From Nocardioides sp. (GTDB taxonomy: Bacteria; Actinomycetota; Actinomycetes; Propionibacteriales; Nocardioidaceae): a stretch of 64,000 bases of DNA. The stretch covers positions 186,001-250,000 of the forward strand of contig JBAOIH010000011.1 of the NCBI GenBank assembly GCA_037045645.1, read 5' to 3'. The notes under the pieces were generated by a model. The model saw only the letters and a list, made by a program, of their open reading frames with translations. It did not search any database and had not been told where the DNA came from. How positions within the stretch are numbered: position 1 is the stretch's first letter; each line of letters begins with the position of its first letter. Both the position numbers and the translations under genes were made by a program. Below are positions 1 through 7,678 of the stretch, piece by piece.

Positions 1-527
1 CCCGCGCGGCGACCTTCGGCGAGCGCAGCACGTTCGTGCCGCTCGACGTCCTCTCGACTACCGACGCACGCGAGTTGCTCACGGCACCGGCCGCGTCGTT
101 GGGAGTCGGCTGGACGAGCCGCGCACTCGACGCCGTGATCGACCAGGCGCGCGGCTATCCCTACTTCCTGCAACTCCTCGGCTCCGCGACCTGGGACGCG
201 GCGCGGCCCGAGCGCGGCGCCAAGATCGGACTGCCCGATGCGCGTCGCGGCCTGACCAGAGCGCAGGCACAGGTGAGGTCGATGTACGCCGCGCGGTGGG
301 GCTCGGCGACACCGGGCGAGCAGGCGTTCCTGGGCGCGATGGCCCGTCAGGGCGACGGCAACGTCACCCGCGCCGCGATCGCTGCCGACCTCGGTGTCGA
401 CTCACGGTCGCTGAGCGTGGCGCGCGAGCGCCTGATCGAGAAGGCGATCATCGAGCCGGTGGGGCATGGACTCGTACGCTTCACCCTCCCCGGGTTCGCT
501 GCCTGGTTGCGCCAGCAAGGTTCCTGA
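1..527 (+). CDS. AAA-type ATP-binding protein, C-terminal part (5' end outside window)
   Basis: The frame is open to the left edge, so only the last ~175 residues are seen and the GTG at position 36 is not a credible start. The visible part matches the end of STAND/AAA_16-like ATPases: a sensor/lid-type segment containing ARGYPYFLQLLG, the usual signature after the nucleotide-binding core, then a winged-helix-like segment (TPGEQAFLGAM...TRAAIAADLGVDSRSLSVARERLIEKAIIE) ending in a short hydrophobic stretch. The Walker motifs would lie upstream and cannot be checked. It converges on the LuxR-type gene with 4 bp between the stop codons. Role unknown; family assignment is by pattern only. Confidence 0.7.
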   Translation, partial: RAATFGERSTFVPLDVLSTTDARELLTAPAASLGVGWTSRALDAVIDQARGYPYFLQLLGSATWDAARPERGAKIGLPDARRGLTRAQAQVRSMYAARWGSATPGEQAFLGAMARQGDGNVTRAAIAADLGVDSRSLSVARERLIEKAIIEPVGHGLVRFTLPGFAAWLRQQGS

Positions 528-531
528 CCCC

Positions 532-3117
532 TCATCTGGCGGGTGGGAACACCGTCCGGGGCGGGTGCCCTGGTGGAGCCCCCACAACAGACTCGGGCGC
601 CAACACCCCGGCGATGTCACTTCGCCGCGACACCCCGAGCTTGGCCATCACACGCGAGACATGCGTCTCCACGGTGCGTACGGACAGGTGCAACCGCTCG
701 GCGATCGCCGGAGAGGAATCGCCGGCCGCGACCATGATCGCGATCTGGCGTTCGCGCTTGGTCAGGTGGGGTGACGCGCGCACGACCGGCGTCCAGCGGC
801 CCATCTCCGAGAGCAGTTTGAGCGAGTTCGCGACGCTGGTCTTCCTGCCACCCAAGACGGCCGTGATGTGGTCGGATAAGGCTGCCATCACCGGCGCGGA
901 CGGATGTGGCAGTGGCAGCGGTGCCGCCTCGGCCAGGTGCCGGCGCAGCGCCTCCGGGGAAGCCAGGCCCAGCAGATGCAGGGCATCGAGGCGTACGAGG
1001 TCATAGCCCCACTCTTGCGCCCAACTCGCCAGCTCAGCGCATCGGCCGGGGGCGTCGGCCAGCCCCAGCCCGATCGCGGCCCGACACGAGTGCAGGCGGG
1101 CGGTGGCGGCCATGCCACGGCTGGCACCCTTCAGTCCTTGGTCGACCTCTGCCAGGAACGCGGCCGCCTCGGCGGCGCGACCAGTCATCATCGCCGCGTC
1201 CGCAGCCGCGCTGAGGGCCCAGGTGAGCAGTCCGGCCGCATCCCGCCAACGCAGCGTCTGCACAGCCTGGGAGATCTCGTGCCAGGCTCGCTCCCAGTCG
1301 CCTTGGCGGCCGAGCAACTCGCCCATGCCGACGCGAGCGGAAGCCTCGTCGTGGCGCTGCGTCATCAACGGCATCAGGTGTTCGTGGGCGGCCAGGTCCT
1401 TGAGCCGACCAGCTGAGACGTACGCCAGCAGCGTCGCCGCGGTGAGTTCGAAGCCGATCCACGTCATAGTCTCGTGGGCGTCGACCGCCTGGCCCCAATA
1501 GCGAGCGCTGAGTTCCAGTCCCCGATCGACCTCGCCCCGCGACACCAGCTCGGTGATCCCCAAGGCCACGACTTCGAGGATCTCCAGCGGCGCCGGGATG
1601 CTCACCACCTCGATCCACGGCAGCAACTGCGCCACCCCCGAGGTGTCACCGGCCCACGCCAGTCGCCGTGCTCGTACACACCTGACGTCCACGAAGGCCG
1701 ACAAACCAGGAAGAGCCTCGATCGTCTCGTCCACCGTCGCCAACGCCGCAGCCGGATCATCGAACGCGAACTGTTCGAGGTCGGCCCTGATTCGATAGGC
1801 CCCCGCACCCAACAGCATGCGAGTGAAGTCGTCGGCCACGCAGTCGTCGAGATCCGCGATCACCGTGTCGATCAAGGCCTTGGCCTGCGCCGCCGCCCCG
1901 CCATGCACATGAAGCACGCTGCACAACAGCAGCGCCTCGACGCGCTCGGCCGAATGCTCGGGGAACCCCGCCACCGCCGACTCGGCCAACGACAACGCAA
2001 CCCCGTCGTGGCCTGCCGTAGCCGACGACTTCGCCGTGCGCAGCAACTGCGCGGGCGTCACCGACAACCCACCCTCGAGCGACCACCTGACCCATTTGTC
2101 GAACTCCGACTCGGTCAGCCCGTCGGGGTCGACTCCGGCGTACCTCTTCGCGTGCAGTTCGCGCCGCCGAGACACCGGCACCCGATCCCGTGCGTGCGCG
2201 CCATACAACAGGTGCCCCATCCGTACGATCGTCTCCGCCGGATCGCTCGAATCGACCTGGACGAGTCCGGCGGTGGCGAGCGCCTCGATGCTGTCGGCCC
2301 AGTCGGCCTCACCTGCGGCCTCCAGCACGGTCGCCAGGGCGACCGGCTCACTCAAGGCGATCAGGTCCAGGGCCTCACGATGCTCGGTCGGGACGCGTCC
2401 GAGTTCGGAATCGATGAGTTCGCCGAGTTCGAGTCTGGTCGTACGCATCGCCCACCCCGGATGGGTCCAGACCCCTGCCTCTTCGTGAAAGTCCCCCGCT
2501 GCGACACCGGCGCGCACAGCCTCGCGTACGAACAACGGGTTGCCTTGCGTCGCCTCGAAGAGCCACCTCGCGCTCCGTGGATCCACCGGGCCGCGGAAGT
2601 ACTCCTCAAGCACCGCCAACACGTCCTCGGGCGGCATCCCCGCAACCGCGACCTGCACCAGCAGGTCGTCATGGAGCAGACGATGCAGCGGGTAGGCCAG
2701 GCCGATCTGGGAGCGAGCCGTGGCCACGAGTCGTACGATCCCGGCGCGCGACAGGTCCGCGAGCAACCCTGCGGTGGTGTCATCGAGCCACTGTGCATCG
2801 TCGAGGATCACCAGGGTGGGGATGGCCTGGCTCAGGTGCTCGCGCACCTGCGCCAACGTCGCATTTCCACCGAGCAACCGGCCCGGGGCGCCGAGGGGGA
2901 CGAGTGCGTCACCGGGACTGCACACGATCCGGACCGAACGCCCCCGAGCGGCATCGACCAACTGGCCTGCGAGCACGCTCTTGCCGACCCCGGAGCCTCC
3001 CGACAGCAGCAAGCCCTCGGACGATGTGGACAGCAGTCCTCGCAGTTCGCGAAAGAGCGACCCGGTCAGAGTCGGCCAGGAGGAGAGACGGGGACTGCCA
3101 CGGGGATGGTGGCTCAT
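532..3117 (-). CDS. LAL-type LuxR family transcriptional regulator with ATPase domain
   Basis: 861 residues, the usual size of the LAL (large ATP-binding LuxR) family. Walker A is GGSGVGKS at residues ~40-47 and Walker B is LVILDD at ~102-107. A long helical, TPR-like middle follows, and a LuxR/GerE helix-turn-helix lies at ~785-840 (LTKRERQIAIMVAAG...SVRTVETHVSRVMAKLGV). Such proteins are cytoplasmic, ATP-dependent activators with an inducer-sensing central region; the ligand cannot be read from sequence. It starts 31 bp after the glutathione peroxidase gene on the same strand and may be cotranscribed with it. Large open frames on the opposite strand here are shadows. Confidence 0.9.
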   Translation of the reverse strand: MSHHPRGSPRLSSWPTLTGSLFRELRGLLSTSSEGLLLSGGSGVGKSVLAGQLVDAARGRSVRIVCSPGDALVPLGAPGRLLGGNATLAQVREHLSQAIPTLVILDDAQWLDDTTAGLLADLSRAGIVRLVATARSQIGLAYPLHRLLHDDLLVQVAVAGMPPEDVLAVLEEYFRGPVDPRSARWLFEATQGNPLFVREAVRAGVAAGDFHEEAGVWTHPGWAMRTTRLELGELIDSELGRVPTEHREALDLIALSEPVALATVLEAAGEADWADSIEALATAGLVQVDSSDPAETIVRMGHLLYGAHARDRVPVSRRRELHAKRYAGVDPDGLTESEFDKWVRWSLEGGLSVTPAQLLRTAKSSATAGHDGVALSLAESAVAGFPEHSAERVEALLLCSVLHVHGGAAAQAKALIDTVIADLDDCVADDFTRMLLGAGAYRIRADLEQFAFDDPAAALATVDETIEALPGLSAFVDVRCVRARRLAWAGDTSGVAQLLPWIEVVSIPAPLEILEVVALGITELVSRGEVDRGLELSARYWGQAVDAHETMTWIGFELTAATLLAYVSAGRLKDLAAHEHLMPLMTQRHDEASARVGMGELLGRQGDWERAWHEISQAVQTLRWRDAAGLLTWALSAAADAAMMTGRAAEAAAFLAEVDQGLKGASRGMAATARLHSCRAAIGLGLADAPGRCAELASWAQEWGYDLVRLDALHLLGLASPEALRRHLAEAAPLPLPHPSAPVMAALSDHITAVLGGRKTSVANSLKLLSEMGRWTPVVRASPHLTKRERQIAIMVAAGDSSPAIAERLHLSVRTVETHVSRVMAKLGVSRRSDIAGVLAPESVVGAPPGHPPRTVFPPAR

Positions 3118-3148
3118 CGGAATCGGGGTGAGGTGCGGCGAGCAGGCA

Positions 3149-3649
3149 TCATTTCGCCAGCGCCGCCTCGATGTCCTCGCTCAGACTGGCCGGGGCGGTC
3201 TGCGGTGCGTACCTCTTGAGCACGTGGCCGTCGCGCCCGATCAGGAACTTGGTGAAGTTCCACTTGATCGCGCTGCCGAGCAGGCCGCCCTGCTCGGACT
3301 TCAACCACTGATAGACCGGGTGGGCTCCGGAGCCGTTCACCTCGACCTTGGCGAACATCGGAAAACTGACGCCGAAGCTGGACTCGCAGAACTGCGCGAT
3401 CTCATTCTCGTCGCCCGGCTCCTGGTGACCGAACTGGTCGCAGGGAAAGCCGAGGACCGCGAGTCCGCGGTCGGCGTAGGTGTCATGGAGCTTCTGCAGC
3501 CCGGCGTACTGCGGGGTGAAGCCGCACTGTGACGCGGTGTTGACGATCAGGACGACATTGCCGTCGTACGCCGAGAGGTCCACCTCGGTGCCGTCGATCG
3601 CGGTGGCGCTGAAGTCGCCCAGTGATTCAGCCGGTGACTGATCGGACAT
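3149..3649 (-). CDS. glutathione peroxidase family protein (thiol peroxidase)
   Basis: 166 residues, normal length for the family. The catalytic tetrad is visible: peroxidatic Cys42 in NTASQCGFTPQY, Gln76 in FPCDQFGHQEPG, and Trp130-Asn131 in WNFTKF. Cys88 sits where non-animal members carry the resolving Cys, so this is probably a two-Cys, thioredoxin-dependent enzyme that reduces hydrogen and lipid peroxides in the cytoplasm. This fits an actinomycete, where glutathione is normally absent. There is no selenocysteine. It precedes the LuxR-type regulator on the same strand. Confidence 0.95.
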   Translation of the reverse strand: MSDQSPAESLGDFSATAIDGTEVDLSAYDGNVVLIVNTASQCGFTPQYAGLQKLHDTYADRGLAVLGFPCDQFGHQEPGDENEIAQFCESSFGVSFPMFAKVEVNGSGAHPVYQWLKSEQGGLLGSAIKWNFTKFLIGRDGHVLKRYAPQTAPASLSEDIEAALAK

Positions 3650-3686
3650 GGTGTTGCTCCTTGACGTGGCGAGTGCGATCAGGTGG

Positions 3687-4310
3687 TTACGCGCTCGGCG
3701 TATGGGGGATCTCGTGCCAGGCGGCGTCGACGAGGCGTACGACGAGCCAGGCGAGGTGCTGGGCGACCTCGCTCGGTGTGCCGCCCGGTTGCATCACGTG
3801 CGAAAGCACGACCCGGATGATCGTGTCCATGATGTAGGGCAACGCGGGATCGTCGGCCTCGATGCCGTCGTAGCGGAGCAGGAAGTCCGACACCAATGCC
3901 TTGGCCATCTCGACCAGTGCGGTGTTGCGCGTCGTGATCAGCGGCAGCAGATCGCTGACCGCGCCGTACTCGGCGCTGACGACCGCACCGAGGAGGGCGC
4001 TGGTCTGCGCTCGCTCAAGGATCGACAGCGCTGCCTCCTGGATGGCGGAATACAGCTCTTGGGGGTGGGCGGCGAATGCCTGCTCCACGCCGTCGAGGAA
4101 CAGCGCCACCTCACGCAATACCATCGCCTCGGCCAGGGCGGGCTTGGAGCCGACCTCGTTGTAGACCGTTTGTCGGCTCACCCCGATGCGGTCGCCGATC
4201 GCCGACATGGTGACCGCCGACCATCCGGCCTCCGCAGTCAGGTCCGCAGCGGCGGCGAGCACACGCTCGCGCGTGGAGTCGACGCTCGCGCTGACCGGGG
4301 ACGCTGCCAT
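3687..4310 (-). CDS. TetR family transcriptional regulator (paralogue A)
   Basis: 207 residues. An N-terminal TetR helix-turn-helix spans ~14-60 (ERVLAAAADLTAEAGWSAVTMSAIGDRIGVSRQTVYNEVGSKPALAEA), followed by an all-helical ligand domain. It is closely similar along its whole length to the next gene upstream (4370-4987): shared GWS.VTM.AIGD.IGVSRQTVYNEVGSK, LFGAVVSAE/LLGAVVSAE and SHVMQPGG. The two therefore arose by tandem duplication. They are 59 bp apart on the same strand. Target genes and ligand are unknown; autoregulation is typical of the family. Confidence 0.92.
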   Translation of the reverse strand: MAASPVSASVDSTRERVLAAAADLTAEAGWSAVTMSAIGDRIGVSRQTVYNEVGSKPALAEAMVLREVALFLDGVEQAFAAHPQELYSAIQEAALSILERAQTSALLGAVVSAEYGAVSDLLPLITTRNTALVEMAKALVSDFLLRYDGIEADDPALPYIMDTIIRVVLSHVMQPGGTPSEVAQHLAWLVVRLVDAAWHEIPHTPSA

Positions 4311-4369
4311 GTCGACATGCTACTCGTGGGTCAACTGAAGATGTGTCGCTCGTCTCATCACCGGTCGAG

Positions 4370-4987
4370 TCACGCGCGAGCCGGGATGTCCCGCCAGGCC
4401 TCCTCCACCAGACGTTCGACCATCCAGGCGATGTGGTGACCGACCTCGTCGGGTGAACCACCGGGCTGCATCACATGGGAGAGCGCGATGCGTACGACAG
4501 TGTCGATCGCGGGGAGGATCGTCGGGTCGTCGCGATCAATACCGTCGTAATGGAACACGTACTCGGCGACCAACGACGTGGCGAGTTCGACCAGGGCCGT
4601 GCTGCGGGTCGTGAACAGTGGCAGCAGGTCGTTGCTCGCGCCGTGCTCCGCACTGACGACCGCACCGAACAGAGCGCTGGTTCGCGCCTGCGCCAGGATG
4701 GATACGGCGGCGGCGTGGACTCCGCCATAGAGCGAATCGGGGTGCGCCGTGAACGCGGCCTCCACGCCCGTCAGGAACAAGGACACCTCACGCAGCACCA
4801 ACGCCTCGGCGAGTGCCGACTTCGACCCGACCTCGTTGTAGACCGTCTGACGGCTGACACCGATCAGATCACCGATGGCTGCCATCGTGACCGACGACCA
4901 ACCGGACTCTGCCGTCAACTCGGCGGCAGCACAAAGCACCCGCTCGCGCATCGAAGCGGTGGTCGGTTCGCTCTCGACCGGGCTCAC
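4370..4987 (-). CDS. TetR family transcriptional regulator (paralogue B)
   Basis: The TetR domain RERVLCAAAELTAESGWSSV...GVSRQTVYNEVGSKSALAEA is followed by a helical effector domain ending SHVMQPGGSPDEVGHHIAWMVERLVEEAW. I chose the GTG start at 4987 because it gives 205 residues aligning with paralogue A from its first residues. An ATG at 5074, with a weak GAAGAA sequence 5' of it, would add 29 residues with no counterpart in A, and remains possible. It is divergent from the polyphosphate glucokinase gene, which it might regulate; that is only inference from position. Confidence 0.88.
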   Translation of the reverse strand: MSPVESEPTTASMRERVLCAAAELTAESGWSSVTMAAIGDLIGVSRQTVYNEVGSKSALAEALVLREVSLFLTGVEAAFTAHPDSLYGGVHAAAVSILAQARTSALFGAVVSAEHGASNDLLPLFTTRSTALVELATSLVAEYVFHYDGIDRDDPTILPAIDTVVRIALSHVMQPGGSPDEVGHHIAWMVERLVEEAWRDIPARA

Positions 4988-5139
4988 GAGCCACGCGATC
5001 CGACGAGCGCGGAAGTGTCTGCCATCTGGGTCTCCTTGCAGTCCGCTGGTGAGACGTCCGCCGCACGGGTTCATGACACGATTTCTTCGCCGTCAAGGCG
5101 CGGCTTGCGTACGCCCGGGTGGGGAGGTTGGCTTGCACC

Positions 5140-5889
5140 ATGGCTCTTCCCCTCGGCATCGACTTCGGCGGCAGCGGCATCAAGGGCGCGCCGGTCGACC
5201 TGAAGACCGGAGACTTCGCGGCGGATCGTCACAAGATCCTGACTCCGAAGCCCGCCACTCCCGATGCGGTGGCCGAGGTGTTCACGCAGATGCTGGAGCA
5301 CTTCCCACAGGCGGACGGTCCTGTCGGAGTGACCGTGCCGGGCGTGGTGAAGCGTGGTGTCGTACACAGCGCCGCGAACATCGACAAGTCGTGGATCGGC
5401 ACCGACGCCGATGCGCTGTTCACCCGCAAACTCGGCCGCGACGTACACGTCGTCAACGATGCCGACGCGGCCGGACTGGCCGAAGTGAAGTGGGGTGCCG
5501 CGAAGGGCCAGGACGGCCTGGTGATCGTGACCACCCTGGGCACCGGCATCGGTTCGGCGTTGATCTATGACGGAGTGCTCGTGCCGAACTCCGAGCTCGG
5601 CCACCTCGAGATCGACGGCCACGATGCGGAGTCGCGTGCGGCCAGCAGCGTCAAGGAGCGCGAGGATCTGTCGTACGACGAGTGGGCCCAGCGCCTCACC
5701 CGCTACTACGGCGTCGTCGAACGGCTCTTCTCCCCCGATCTCTTCGTCGTCGGCGGTGGCATCAGCCGCAAGGCGGACAAGTTCCTCGACAAGATCGAGA
5801 TCGACACGCCGATCGTCGCCGCAGCCCTGGAGAATCGGGCGGGCATCGTCGGCGCCGCCCTGGTGACCACGCTGATCGCCGAGGGCTGA
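5140..5889 (+). CDS. ppgK: polyphosphate-dependent glucokinase (ROK family)
   Basis: 249 residues from the ATG at 5140, which has GGGGAGG about 12 bp upstream; an in-frame GTG at 5119 would overlap that RBS. The ROK/hexokinase fold is clear: phosphate-1 loop GIDFGGSGIKGA near the N-terminus, the sugar-binding NDADAAGLAE, the adenosine-type loop TLGTGIGSAL and the C-terminal VVGGGIS. The substrate-binding E-L-G-H-L-E signature (SELGHLEIDG) is also present. Actinobacterial PpgK phosphorylates glucose with inorganic polyphosphate, or ATP, to glucose-6-phosphate in the cytoplasm. It stands alone on the plus strand, divergent from the TetR pair. Confidence 0.95.
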   Translation: MALPLGIDFGGSGIKGAPVDLKTGDFAADRHKILTPKPATPDAVAEVFTQMLEHFPQADGPVGVTVPGVVKRGVVHSAANIDKSWIGTDADALFTRKLGRDVHVVNDADAAGLAEVKWGAAKGQDGLVIVTTLGTGIGSALIYDGVLVPNSELGHLEIDGHDAESRAASSVKEREDLSYDEWAQRLTRYYGVVERLFSPDLFVVGGGISRKADKFLDKIEIDTPIVAAALENRAGIVGAALVTTLIAEG

Positions 5890-5892
5890 CGT

Positions 5893-6321
5893 TCAGATCC
5901 TGCGCGCGCGCACGCGCGCGACCCGACCTCGAGTGAGTTCGTTGGCGTGACCGTCGAGGATCACCACGACCGGCACCCCGTCGACATCGAGCACCATCTC
6001 GTGCGCGTCCGCGGTGAGCACGTCACCGCGGATGTCCAGCAGATCGTCACCCAACTCGTCGATGCCGCGCTCGACGGTGGCCGGTTCGACCGCTGCGACT
6101 GCGCTCGCGCGCACCGGATCGCCACCGCTGTAGCGGCCATAGCGAAGCAGCACGTACGCGAAGAGCAGCAGCGCCGCGTCCACCGCCGCGGTTGCGAACC
6201 ACATCAAGCCCGAGGGCTCGCGACCAGCGCTCAGCGTCTGCACCAGCGGGCCGTTGAGTACGAAGAGCAGCAGCACCAGGAAGACGGCGTACTTGATCCG
6301 TCTCCAAGGCAGCGCGCGCAC
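5893..6321 (-). CDS. small membrane protein of unknown function
   Basis: About 142 residues from the GTG at 6321. An in-frame ATG at 6363 lies inside the upstream gene's terminator hairpin, so I do not favour it. There are two predicted membrane segments, IKYAVFLVLLLFVLNGPLV and WFATAAVDAALLLFAYVLL, then an acidic cytoplasmic or external tail ending VVVILDGHANELTRGRVARVRARRI. No recognised domain. It converges on ppgK with 3 bp between the stop codons. Start choice is uncertain because no strong RBS is visible. Confidence 0.6.
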   Translation of the reverse strand: MRALPWRRIKYAVFLVLLLFVLNGPLVQTLSAGREPSGLMWFATAAVDAALLLFAYVLLRYGRYSGGDPVRASAVAAVEPATVERGIDELGDDLLDIRGDVLTADAHEMVLDVDGVPVVVILDGHANELTRGRVARVRARRI

Positions 6322-6346
6322 GTCAGTAAATGTAGCGGGAAATAGG

Positions 6347-6379
6347 GCCAGCCCCGCTCCCATCGGGAGCGGGGCTGGC
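6347..6379 (-). terminator. intrinsic terminator of the upstream secreted-protein gene
   Basis: A perfect 15-bp inverted repeat (6347-6361 and 6365-6379) with a 3-nt loop lies 42 bp after the stop codon of the 6421-6978 gene. Read on the minus strand it is followed by a CCTATTTCCC tract, a modest U-containing tail. Confidence 0.8.
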
Positions 6380-6420
6380 GTCTTGTGCGGCGGGGTCAGC
6401 CAGACCCTGCGGCCTGGTGT

Positions 6421-6978
6421 TCAGTAGACGTAATCGCCGTTGCGCTGGTTGGGCGCGAGGTAGACGTTGCGCAGCGCTCCGGACGGTGCGGTCGCCGAGA
6501 CCAGGATGGCCGAGTCCGGACGCAGCGGGCGGGTGCTGTTGCGCCAGCCGAAGTTCGGAGCGCACACGGTGCTCGACAGCGCGACATTCGACGTGAACGA
6601 CATCTCGATGGTGTAGATCTCGGCTCCCGCCGGCGCCGGCGCCGGCGCCTTTCCGGTGATCCGGGGTGCCGACCAGGTGCCGTACGACGAGTAGGACGTC
6701 GTGGGCAGGTTGACACCGTCATAGGGACGCGAGATGACCTGGACCTTGTAGTTCCAGGTGCTGCCGGCAGGCGCGGTCTGCCCGGCCGCCTCGGGTCCGA
6801 CCGCGACAGAGACGGTCTTGATGACGCTGTTGGCGGTGGTACTGCGCACGGTGACGTAGCAGACGCCGTTGGTAGCGGTGGAGTCGCTCGGCGAGACCGC
6901 AACCGCGGTCGGAGCAAGGGCGGTGGCGCCCACAAGGGCCAGGGCGGCGACGGCCGCGCGGCGGGTGTACTTGATCAT
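6421..6978 (-). CDS. secreted protein of unknown function (paralogue 1)
   Basis: 185 residues from the ATG at 6978. The longer open frame upstream overlaps the next gene and is a shadow. It begins with a Sec signal peptide (MIKYTRRAAVAALALVGATALAPTAVA). The mature part shares a pattern with the 7013-7666 product: NG[VL]C near its start, YG[ST]WSA in the middle and C-x2-x[FI]GW later, consistent with one conserved disulphide in a beta-rich extracellular domain. No known domain recognised. The spacing to the upstream gene is only 34 bp, so the two probably form one transcript ending at the 6347-6379 hairpin. Confidence 0.75.
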   Translation of the reverse strand: MIKYTRRAAVAALALVGATALAPTAVAVSPSDSTATNGVCYVTVRSTTANSVIKTVSVAVGPEAAGQTAPAGSTWNYKVQVISRPYDGVNLPTTSYSSYGTWSAPRITGKAPAPAPAGAEIYTIEMSFTSNVALSSTVCAPNFGWRNSTRPLRPDSAILVSATAPSGALRNVYLAPNQRNGDYVY

Positions 6979-7012
6979 GATGTTGAATCGCCTTTGGATG
7001 AGTGGTGACGGA

Positions 7013-7666
7013 TCAGGGCAGGTAGGGCTGGCACGGGAACGCTTCGAAGCCGAACCCACCCACGTTGCAGCAGCCACTGCCCGAGGTGATCGTGGTGTCG
7101 CAGGTGTAGGTGCCGTTGCCCTGGTTGCCCGGGTCGAGGATCGTGCGCGACTCGCCGGCCGGTGAGTTGGCCACGATCCGAATGTCGGCGTCCGGGTGCA
7201 GGTTGGCGGTGCTCCAGCCGATGCCCACGCACGCGTCACCGGTCCCCGAGCCCAGGCTCGAGGTCCAACTGACGGTGAACGTACGCGTGTCGCCGACCTG
7301 CGGCGAAGCGTTGACCGCCGACCACGAGCCGTAGCTCATGGTGAACACGTTGTTGATGTTCGGGATGACGATCCCGGGCGAAGGCACCTTCACCGTGAAG
7401 GTGTACGTCCAGGTCTCTCCCGAAACCCAGGTCTCCGCGGTGCCCGCCTTGGGCCCCACCGACATCTGGTAAATGCGGGTCTGGTTGTTGGCTGTCTCGC
7501 CAGACTTCTCGATCCGACAAAGGCCGTTCGAGCTCATGGTGCCCGTGGTGCCAGCAAATGCTGGAGCCGCCACCGCGACAGAGATGGCGGGAACGGACCA
7601 GGCCGCCCCTTGCGCGAGTGTGCGTCGCGACATCCCCGTTTTGGGCGCGCGCGTATTCGTACTCAT
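7013..7666 (-). CDS. secreted protein of unknown function, twin-arginine-like signal (paralogue 2)
   Basis: 217 residues. The N-terminus carries SRRTLAQGAAWSVPAISVAVAAPAFA, a plausible Tat signal with a signal-peptidase site after AFA. The mature part resembles the downstream gene product (NGLC, YGSWSA, ACVGIGW) but has extra cysteines at its C-terminus (CDTT, GCC, PCQPY). Only 12 bp separate its start codon from the edge of the IS1380 element, so its native ribosome-binding site and promoter appear to have been replaced by IS sequence. An internal ATG at 7633 is the alternative start. Confidence 0.75.
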   Translation of the reverse strand: MSTNTRAPKTGMSRRTLAQGAAWSVPAISVAVAAPAFAGTTGTMSSNGLCRIEKSGETANNQTRIYQMSVGPKAGTAETWVSGETWTYTFTVKVPSPGIVIPNINNVFTMSYGSWSAVNASPQVGDTRTFTVSWTSSLGSGTGDACVGIGWSTANLHPDADIRIVANSPAGESRTILDPGNQGNGTYTCDTTITSGSGCCNVGGFGFEAFPCQPYLP

Positions 7667-7678
7667 TTATGAAGTTAC

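Noticed and set aside
1474..3219. 581-residue plus-strand open frame
   Set aside because: It is antisense to the LuxR-type gene; its Arg/His/Gln-rich composition is typical of a high-GC shadow frame, and it has no domain.
5905..5925. GCGCGCGCACGCGCGCG palindrome as a terminator after ppgK
   Set aside because: It lies within the coding end of the small membrane protein, has no T tail and is a simple alternating-GC tract.
7013..7239. N-terminal part of a 272-residue frame fused to the Sec-secreted protein
   Set aside because: It overlaps the upstream secreted-protein gene in another frame; the signal peptide begins at the ATG 6978.
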